Shown here one piece after another: positions 58,440 through 64,000 of a stretch of 64,000 nucleotides of DNA. Under the pieces are notes generated by a model. It searched no databases and was not told the DNA's origin. It saw only the letters and a program-made list of their open reading frames with translations. The position numbers and the translations under genes are program-made. The number at the start of each line of letters is the position of its first letter. Position 1 is the stretch's first letter. Source of the stretch: Rhodocyclaceae bacterium (GTDB taxonomy: Bacteria; Pseudomonadota; Gammaproteobacteria; Burkholderiales; Ga0077523); contig JADCHQ010000008.1 in NCBI GenBank assembly GCA_020248405.1, positions 1 to 64,000 of the forward strand, given 5' to 3'.

Positions 58440-59471
58440 ATGACGAAACGCCTTTGTGCACTGGTCAGCCGCGAGGCGACGCGCGTGGCCCTGGTCCTTC
58501 TGGCGGCCCTCGCGGCGTGCGCGCCCGCGGGCGCGGCCGATCCGCTGCCTTCCAGGAACGACCACCAGGCCAAGGCGTCGATCCTCTCCTTCGTTCAAGC
58601 CGCCACCACCGAGGGCGGGCCAGGATTCGTCCCGCCGGAACAGCGTGTGGCCGTGTTCGACAACGACGGCACCCTGTGGTCCGAGCAGCCGGTGTACTTC
58701 CAGCTCATGTTCGCCATCGACGAGGTGCGGCGGATGGCGCCCGGCCGCCCGCAGTGGAAGCAGCGCGAGCCCTTCGCCTCCCTGCTGCGCGGCGACCTGC
58801 GCAAGGCGCTCGCCGGCGGCGAGAAAGCCGTGGGCGAGACTCTGATGGCCACCCACGCCGGTATCACCACCGCCCAGTTCGAGCAACGGGTGCGTGCCTG
58901 GATCGCCAGCGCGCGCCACCCTTCCACCGGGCGCCGCTATGTGGACATGGTGTTCCAGCCCATGCTGGAACTGCTGGCACACCTGCGCGCAAATGGCTTC
59001 AAGACCTACATCGTGTCAGGCGGCGGCATCGAGTTCGTGCGCGCTTGGTCGGAGGCCGTGTACGGTATTCCGCCCGAGCAGGTGGTGGGCAGCAGCGTGC
59101 GCGCGCGCTTCGAGCTGCGCGATGGCGTGCCGTTGCTGGTGCGTCTGCCCGAGATCGATTTCGTCAACGACAAGGGCGGCAAGCCCGTGGGAATCCACCG
59201 CCACATCGGTCGCCGGCCGGTGGCGGCCTTCGGCAACTCCGACGGCGATCTGCAGATGCTGCAGTGGACGGCGGCGGGAGAGGGGCGGCGGCTGTGCGTG
59301 CTGGTGCGCCACGACGACGCTGCGCGTGAGTGGGCCTACGACCGCGACTCCAGGGTGTGCAGGCTGCGCGAGGCCCTCGAAGAGGCTGCCACCCGCGGCT
59401 GGACCGTGGTGAGCATGGCGCGCGACGGGGCCACGGTGTTCCCCGGGCAAGCCGTCCGAACGGCTCCCTAG
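58440..59471 (+). CDS. Exported HAD-family phosphatase, phosphoserine phosphatase-like, probable lipoprotein
   Basis: A 343-residue haloacid dehalogenase-like hydrolase. A hydrophobic N-terminus ends in a lipobox-like LAAC with Cys27. Motif I is VFDNDGTLW with Asp74 and Asp76, motif II VSGGG, and motif IV AFGNSDGDLQML. The large helical cap between motifs I and II fits the C1-cap phosphoserine phosphatase group. It probably dephosphorylates small molecules in the periplasm; the substrate is unknown. AGGAGG precedes the ATG at 58440. It begins a new unit after the ribosomal terminator. Confidence 0.8.
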   Translation: MTKRLCALVSREATRVALVLLAALAACAPAGAADPLPSRNDHQAKASILSFVQAATTEGGPGFVPPEQRVAVFDNDGTLWSEQPVYFQLMFAIDEVRRMAPGRPQWKQREPFASLLRGDLRKALAGGEKAVGETLMATHAGITTAQFEQRVRAWIASARHPSTGRRYVDMVFQPMLELLAHLRANGFKTYIVSGGGIEFVRAWSEAVYGIPPEQVVGSSVRARFELRDGVPLLVRLPEIDFVNDKGGKPVGIHRHIGRRPVAAFGNSDGDLQMLQWTAAGEGRRLCVLVRHDDAAREWAYDRDSRVCRLREALEEAATRGWTVVSMARDGATVFPGQAVRTAP

Positions 59472-59523
59472 CCAACCCGGTGCGTCGTAGGATTGGGCGG
59501 GTGACCAGCCCGATCCTGTTCCC

Positions 59524-61914
59524 GTGAGCCAGCGCAAGCGGCAGCGCGCGGCCGCGCCTGCCCCGGCGTCGCGAACCGCAGCACCGCAAGCGTCCGGCCA
59601 AGGCCTCGCTGCCGCGCGCACGTCTTCGCTCTGGCCCTGGGCGGTGGGTGCGGCGGCCGTGGTGTTACTGGGAGCCGGTTGGCTGGTGACACAGCATGGC
59701 AAGGGGGCCCCGGCCACCCGCCAGGTGGCGGCGGCTTCGCTGCCCGGCTACGCGGACAATGCCCGCTGCCTTGAGTGCCACGCCCCCGAGGCCGCGGCGT
59801 GGCGTGCGTCCCACCACGCCCGTGCCATGGCGGCGCCCGCCGACCCCGCGGTGGCGGGGGACTTCGGCAACAGGCGCTTCTCCCACGCGGGCGTCACCAC
59901 GCGGTTGTTCCGCGAGGACGGGCGCTGGCGGGTCAACACCGATGGCCCGGACGGCCGCGCCACCGACTTCGACGTGCGCTACGCCTTCGGCGTGGCGCCG
60001 GTGCAGCAATACCTGCTTGGCCTGCCGGGCGGCCGCCTGCAGGCGCTGCAGGTGGCGTGGGACGTGCTGGGCGGACGCTGGTTTCACCTGTTGCCGCACG
60101 AGAAAGCGCCGCCGGGCGACGTGCTGCACTGGACCGGGCGCTACCAGACGGCGAACACCATGTGCCTGTCCTGCCACGTGACGGGCTACGAGAAGCGCTA
60201 CGACCTGCGCACCGACAGCTTCGACTCGCGCTGGCGCGAGGCGGGCGTTTCCTGCCAGGCCTGTCACGGCCCTGGGGAGGCACACGTGCAGTGGGCCGCG
60301 GGGCACGCGGCCGGGCGTCCGCCGGCAGACCCGGCCGGGCTGCGCAAGGGCCTGCTCGCCGGCACCCGCGCCAGCTCCGGCGCGCGGCAGGTGGAACTGT
60401 GCGCGCCCTGCCACTCGCGGCGCGCGGAACTCACCAGCACGCCCGTTCCCGGCGAGCCGTTGCTCGACCACTACCTGCCCAGCCTGCTCACGGAGGGCCT
60501 CTACCACGCCGACGGGCAGCAGGATGACGAAGTGTTCGTGTACGGCTCGTACCGGCAGAGCCGGATGTATGCGAGGGGGGTGAGCTGCAACCACTGCCAC
60601 GAGCCCCACGGCGGCGAGCTGCGCGCGCCGGGCAACGGCACCTGCCTGCAGTGCCACGGCGCCCAGCCCAACGCCGATCCCGCGTTCTCCGCGGCGGCTG
60701 GGCACTACGACTCGCCCGAGCACCATCACCACCCGCCCGGTTCCGAGGGAGCTCAGTGCGTGGCCTGCCACATGCCGCCCAAGACCTACATGCGCATCCA
60801 GTCCCGGCCCGACCACAGCCTGCGCGTGCCGCGCCCCGACCTGTCGGTGAAGCTGGGCACGCCCAACGCCTGTAACGGCTGCCACCGCGACCGCAATGCC
60901 GCCTGGGCGGCGCAGCAGGTGGCCCACTGGTACGGTCTGGGGCGCCGGCAGGAGCCGCACTACGGCGAGGCCTTCGCCGCCGCGCGGGCCGGACGGCGCG
61001 AGGCGCCCGAGGCGCTGGCGCGCGTGGCTGGCGATGCTGCGCAGCCGGCCGTGGTGCGGGCCACGGCGCTCGCCCTGCTGCGCGGCGATCCGTCCGCGGG
61101 CCTGGAGGCGCGCCTGGCCGCGACCCGCGATCCTGACCCCGAGGTGCGCGCGGCCGCCGCTGACAGTCTCGAATCCGCCGAGGCGCGGCGCCGCAGCTAC
61201 GCGCTGGCGCCGCTGCTGACCGACCCGGTGCTCGCGGTGCGCGTGGCTGCCGCACGCGCGCTCGCCTCCCTTGCACCTGCCCAGCGGGCCGCCCACGAAC
61301 CCGCCTTCAGTGCCGCGCTGGCCCAGTACGAGGCGGCGCAGGCGGTCTCTCTGGACATGCCCGGCGCGCATCTGAACCTGGCGGTGGTGCAGGCCGCCAC
61401 CGGACGCGCCGCCGAGGCCGAGGCCAGCTACGGCGTTGCGCTGCGCATGGATCCCGACTTCACGCCGGCGCGCGCCAACCTCGCCACGCTGCTCAACGCC
61501 CAGGGCCGCAATGCCGACGCGGAGCGCGTGCTGCGAGAGGGCCTCGCCCGCCAGCCACGCATCGGTGAACTACAGTACTCCCTGGGTTTGCTGCTGGCCG
61601 AGGACCAGCGCCTGCCCGAGGCGGCCGAAGCACTGTCACGCGCCGCAAAACTGCTACCCGGTCGCGCCCGGGTGCGCTACAACCTGGGCCTTGCCCTGCA
61701 GCATCTGGGGCGCCGCCCGGCCGCGCGCGAGGCGCTGCTGGAGGCCTGGCGTCTCGACCCCGAGGATCAGGCGGCGGTGGAAGCCCTGGTCATCTTCCAC
61801 GCCCAGGGCGGCGAGCGCCGCGAGGCGCTGGTGTGGGCGCAACGGCTGCAGCAAGCGCGCCCCGGTGACGCCAGCGTGCGACGGTTCGTGGAGCAGTTGC
61901 GCGCGGGGCGCTGA
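59524..61914 (+). CDS. Octaheme c-type cytochrome with HEAT-like and TPR domains
   Basis: A 796-residue protein, membrane-anchored by a single N-terminal helix ([20 protein letters not shown], about 39-58). Eight CxxCH heme sites follow at 82, 214, 244, 293, 355, 374, 412 and 450 (CLECH, CLSCH, CQACH, CAPCH, CNHCH, CLQCH, CVACH, CNGCH). Residues about 485-590 look like HEAT repeats (DPDPEVRAAAADSLESAEAR, DPVLAVRVAAARALASLAP), and the remainder holds TPR units (NLAVVQAATGRAAEAEASYG). The spacing of the first hemes resembles cytochrome c554-like proteins. It probably works in periplasmic electron transfer. The redox partner is unknown. It starts with GTG at 59524. Confidence 0.82.
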   Translation: MSQRKRQRAAAPAPASRTAAPQASGQGLAAARTSSLWPWAVGAAAVVLLGAGWLVTQHGKGAPATRQVAAASLPGYADNARCLECHAPEAAAWRASHHARAMAAPADPAVAGDFGNRRFSHAGVTTRLFREDGRWRVNTDGPDGRATDFDVRYAFGVAPVQQYLLGLPGGRLQALQVAWDVLGGRWFHLLPHEKAPPGDVLHWTGRYQTANTMCLSCHVTGYEKRYDLRTDSFDSRWREAGVSCQACHGPGEAHVQWAAGHAAGRPPADPAGLRKGLLAGTRASSGARQVELCAPCHSRRAELTSTPVPGEPLLDHYLPSLLTEGLYHADGQQDDEVFVYGSYRQSRMYARGVSCNHCHEPHGGELRAPGNGTCLQCHGAQPNADPAFSAAAGHYDSPEHHHHPPGSEGAQCVACHMPPKTYMRIQSRPDHSLRVPRPDLSVKLGTPNACNGCHRDRNAAWAAQQVAHWYGLGRRQEPHYGEAFAAARAGRREAPEALARVAGDAAQPAVVRATALALLRGDPSAGLEARLAATRDPDPEVRAAAADSLESAEARRRSYALAPLLTDPVLAVRVAAARALASLAPAQRAAHEPAFSAALAQYEAAQAVSLDMPGAHLNLAVVQAATGRAAEAEASYGVALRMDPDFTPARANLATLLNAQGRNADAERVLREGLARQPRIGELQYSLGLLLAEDQRLPEAAEALSRAAKLLPGRARVRYNLGLALQHLGRRPAAREALLEAWRLDPEDQAAVEALVIFHAQGGERREALVWAQRLQQARPGDASVRRFVEQLRAGR

Positions 61915-61998
61915 GCGGCCGGTTCTCGCGGGCCCCCAATCCAGCGTGCAGGTGCTACGCGCGGACTCGCCCTGCCGGTGAGACGCGCGTTGCTGCGA

Positions 61999-62019
61999 GG
62001 GCTGCGGAGGGCGCAGCCC
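61999..62019. terminator. GC-rich hairpin between convergent genes, possible weak terminator
   Basis: GGGCTGCG (61999-62006) and CGCAGCCC (62012-62019) form an eight-base-pair stem with a five-base loop, lying between the stops at 61914 and 62035. There is no T-run on either side, so intrinsic termination is doubtful. Confidence 0.3.
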
Positions 62020-62034
62020 CAGCCCCTTGCATAG

Positions 62035-62358
62035 TTACTTCAAGGACAGGATCAGGTCCGCCATGGCTCGCGCATCGGCATCGGAGACCTGCGGCTGGGG
62101 CGGCATCATGTCCTCGCCCCACACGCCGGCGCCGCCCGCCTTGATCTTGGCCACCAGCGTCTCCACGGCCCCGGGTTCGCCGGCGTACTTCTGCGCCACT
62201 TCCTTGAACTTGGGGCCGTACTTCCGTTTCTCGATCAGGTGACAGGCCGTGCAGTTGTTCTTCTGCATAAGGCCTTGCAGCGCTTCGGTGTCGGCACCCA
62301 CGGCCTGGCTGGATACCGCCGCACAAGCGACGAGAAATACCCCGGTAAGAATTCGCAT
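62035..62358 (-). CDS. Small monoheme c-type cytochrome, c551/c8 type
   Basis: A 107-residue periplasmic cytochrome with a Sec signal (LTGVFLVACAAVSSQAVGA). The heme site is CTACH (36-40), and the Met ligand is in EDMMPPQPQVSD, typical of class I c8 cytochromes. AGGAGG lies eight bases before the ATG at 62358; the longer frame to 62625 has no support. It lies downstream of the PQQ dehydrogenase on the same strand, and a strong terminator separates them. It could accept electrons from that enzyme or from the octaheme protein. Confidence 0.87.
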   Translation of the reverse strand: MRILTGVFLVACAAVSSQAVGADTEALQGLMQKNNCTACHLIEKRKYGPKFKEVAQKYAGEPGAVETLVAKIKAGGAGVWGEDMMPPQPQVSDADARAMADLILSLK

Positions 62359-62580
62359 CGATTGCCTCCTGCAATGAACAGCATTCTGGTGCATGGCTTG
62401 ACCGCCATCTCGCGACCGCGGGGTTGAGCGGAACCGTTGCCGCGCCATGCGGCGTCCGGCCGCGCCCCTCGCACGCATCCCCGCATGGGACAGTGAATAA
62501 CCCGCCGCCTGCGCTCCCGCAACCGGGTGGGCAGCCTTTTTGCGCCTCGTGATCGGGCGAACCGTGCGCGCTTGAAGCAG

Positions 62581-62614
62581 AAACAAAAAACGCGCTGCCC
62601 GAAGGCAGCGCGTT
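62581..62614 (-). terminator. Rho-independent terminator of the PQQ dehydrogenase gene
   Basis: On the minus strand an 11-base-pair stem AACGCGCTGCC/GGCAGCGCGTT with a TTCG tetraloop (62614-62589) is followed by TTTTGTTT. It is 12 bases downstream of the gene's stop. The rest of 62359-62580 holds no gene that I can see and presumably contains the cytochrome promoter. Confidence 0.94.
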
Positions 62615-62626
62615 TCAGGGTGCAAC

Positions 62627-63958
62627 TTAGTTGGGGGTCACACGCCAGATGACGTTGTTGCCCTCGTCAGCCACGTACAGGTTGCCGTCCGGACCTTGAA
62701 CGAGAGAGCGGAAGCGGCCCGCGAAGGTGGGCCACTGCAGCACTTCCTGCTTGGCGGACTTGCCATCCTTGGAGACGTCGAGGATGTCGATCCGGTTGCC
62801 CACGGGGGTGCCGTGAATGCCGATACCGGCGTAGCCCACCGCAAGACGGCCATTCCAGTCGCCCCACTGCGATCCGACCAGCCAGGTGGATCCGAACATG
62901 CCTTGCGACAGGCCGTTGTTGTTCCAGGCCGGCTTCAGGGCGTTCGGGTAGGTCTTGGTGTCCGTCATGGGCATGAAGGCTGCGCGCTCCTTCGGATCCA
63001 TGGCGCCCATCTGGTTGGGGGAGTAGCCGCAGTAGTCGTCCGGGCAATCCTTGCGCACACCCACGTTGGGACGCGGGTCCCAGCCGGCGTTACCACCGTT
63101 TTCCAGCTTGGTGACTTCGTCGCTGTGCCACGGGCCATTCTCCGAGGTAAACGCCTCGCCGGTGCCGGGGCGGAAGGAGATGCCCTGCGGATTGCGGTGC
63201 CCGTAGGTGTACACGCGGGCATCGAAGCCGGCAGGCGGCTTGTTGCCCGGGGCGGCCTTGCCGTCGCGGTCCACGCGCAGCACCTTGCCACCCAGTTCGG
63301 TCGGGTGGGTCGGGCGAGCGCCGCTGTGGTTGTCGCCGGTGGTCACGTACAGGAAGCCGTCGACCGGATTGAAGCGGATGCGGCCGCCGTTGTGCGCGCC
63401 GGGGCCACCGAAGGGGTGCTTGGAGGCCTTGGGCTTGTAGCCGATGTCGGAGATGATGTCCGTGCGATTGGAAGCGCTGGACAGCGAGCCGTCCACCTTG
63501 AGACGCATCACCACGTTGCTGAAGCCGCCGTAGATCCGGTTGGGACCCTGGGAGCTCGAATACAGGTAGACATAGCGGTTCGAGGCAAAGTCCGGATCCA
63601 CGGCCACGCCCATGACGCCGGCCTGGCCGTCGCAGAACAGGTCATCGCCCACGAGGGAGTAACCGCTGGAGCCCTTGATGCCCACCAGCTTGTTGACTTG
63701 GCCAGAGGGAAGCCTCACGGACAGGCCCTTGCACTTCTCGGTGTAGAACATGGTGCCATCGGGAAGGAAGGCCATGTCCCAGGGCAGCTCGAGGCCCTTT
63801 ACGAGGGGCTCGGCCGACACGGTGGGCGATGCCGCCACGGCGCTGCCTGAAGCGAGCAGCCCAGCAGCTGCCAGAAGCGCCACAGGCACCAGTCGCGCCG
63901 GCTTGCGCGCCCGGGGTGCTTCACCTTTTGGAATCACAAATACCTGAACTGCGGTCAT
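62627..63958 (-). CDS. PQQ-dependent sugar dehydrogenase (soluble glucose dehydrogenase-like)
   Basis: A 443-residue secreted quinoprotein with a signal peptide after a basic N-terminus (LVPVALLAAAGLLASGSAVA). The six-bladed propeller landmarks of the GSDH family are present: LELPWDMAFLPDGTMFYTEK, the His-bearing PGAHNGGRIRFNPVDG, TTGDNHSG, and YGHRNPQGISF with the Arg that contacts PQQ. It oxidises an aldose or related alcohol in the periplasm and needs an electron acceptor; the adjacent cytochrome is a candidate. Extra cysteines (KCKGL, LFCDG, DCPDDYCG) suggest disulfides. The ATG at 63958 has AGGAGAA upstream. No PQQ biosynthesis genes are in the window. Confidence 0.85.
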   Translation of the reverse strand: MTAVQVFVIPKGEAPRARKPARLVPVALLAAAGLLASGSAVAASPTVSAEPLVKGLELPWDMAFLPDGTMFYTEKCKGLSVRLPSGQVNKLVGIKGSSGYSLVGDDLFCDGQAGVMGVAVDPDFASNRYVYLYSSSQGPNRIYGGFSNVVMRLKVDGSLSSASNRTDIISDIGYKPKASKHPFGGPGAHNGGRIRFNPVDGFLYVTTGDNHSGARPTHPTELGGKVLRVDRDGKAAPGNKPPAGFDARVYTYGHRNPQGISFRPGTGEAFTSENGPWHSDEVTKLENGGNAGWDPRPNVGVRKDCPDDYCGYSPNQMGAMDPKERAAFMPMTDTKTYPNALKPAWNNNGLSQGMFGSTWLVGSQWGDWNGRLAVGYAGIGIHGTPVGNRIDILDVSKDGKSAKQEVLQWPTFAGRFRSLVQGPDGNLYVADEGNNVIWRVTPN

Positions 63959-64000
63959 GGTCTTTTCTCCTGCCTAATCGAATGGTTATTGACCTTCGAA

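Noticed and set aside
59516..59524. Possible shared transcript of the HAD phosphatase and octaheme gene from a hairpin in 59472-59523
   Set aside because: No convincing stem or promoter in the 52-base gap; simple co-transcription is enough.

Overview
The window is high-GC DNA with dense coding. The conserved right half, in the order ndk-rlmN-pilW-rodZ-ispG-hisS-yfgM-bamB-der-hfq-hflX-hflK-hflC-DUF2065-hisZ-purA-rnr-rlmB-rpsF-priB-rpsR-rplI, is the arrangement typical of Betaproteobacteria (Burkholderiales, Rhodocyclales or a relative). This is a chromosome segment with no plasmid or phage replication genes. I cannot name the genus from the sequence alone.

Layout. Positions 1-5300 are an accessory edge: the end of an IS5-family element, an SbcD/SbcC-like (YhaO/YhaN-type) nuclease-ATPase pair, and a decayed piece of an AAA/OLD-type ATPase. 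On the minus strand, 5302-11647 is a seven-gene operon: a branched-chain/hydrophobic-acid type ABC importer (binding protein, LivH, LivM, LivG, LivF) followed by an AtuA-like protein split into two adjacent genes. An Old Yellow Enzyme gene diverges from it. A DUF4143 AAA ATPase (13092-14261) sits behind an AT-rich leader with a long perfect inverted repeat that reaches its start codon. folD and a CNP1-like protein follow. Convergent to them is an AmmeMemoRadiSam locus (radical SAM enzyme plus a fused Memo-AMMECR1 protein).

Positions 18.6-28.9 kb hold two tandem RND adaptor-permease pairs and a gamma-glutamyltransferase in one likely operon. A fold-type II PLP enzyme, a SorAB sulfite dehydrogenase, accA, tilS and a DctPQM TRAP transporter follow. 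Then come a SPOR protein and the long housekeeping block from ndk to rplI. That block covers nucleotide balance, rRNA modification, type IV pilus assembly, cell shape, isoprenoid synthesis, aminoacylation, outer-membrane assembly, ribosome GTPases, RNA chaperone, protease modulators, purine and histidine synthesis, RNA decay and ribosomal proteins. A tRNA-Leu(CAG) lies antisense between purA and rnr with a clear promoter and a probable terminator. The rpsF leader carries a plausible S6:S18 autoregulatory element.

The right end (58.4-64 kb) looks like a periplasmic redox module: a HAD-type exported phosphatase, an octaheme cytochrome with HEAT-like and TPR domains, a small monoheme c-type cytochrome and a PQQ-dependent sugar dehydrogenase with a strong terminator. 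The best candidates for undescribed biology are the DUF4143 ATPase leader hairpin, the AmmeMemoRadiSam locus and the octaheme-HEAT-TPR protein.
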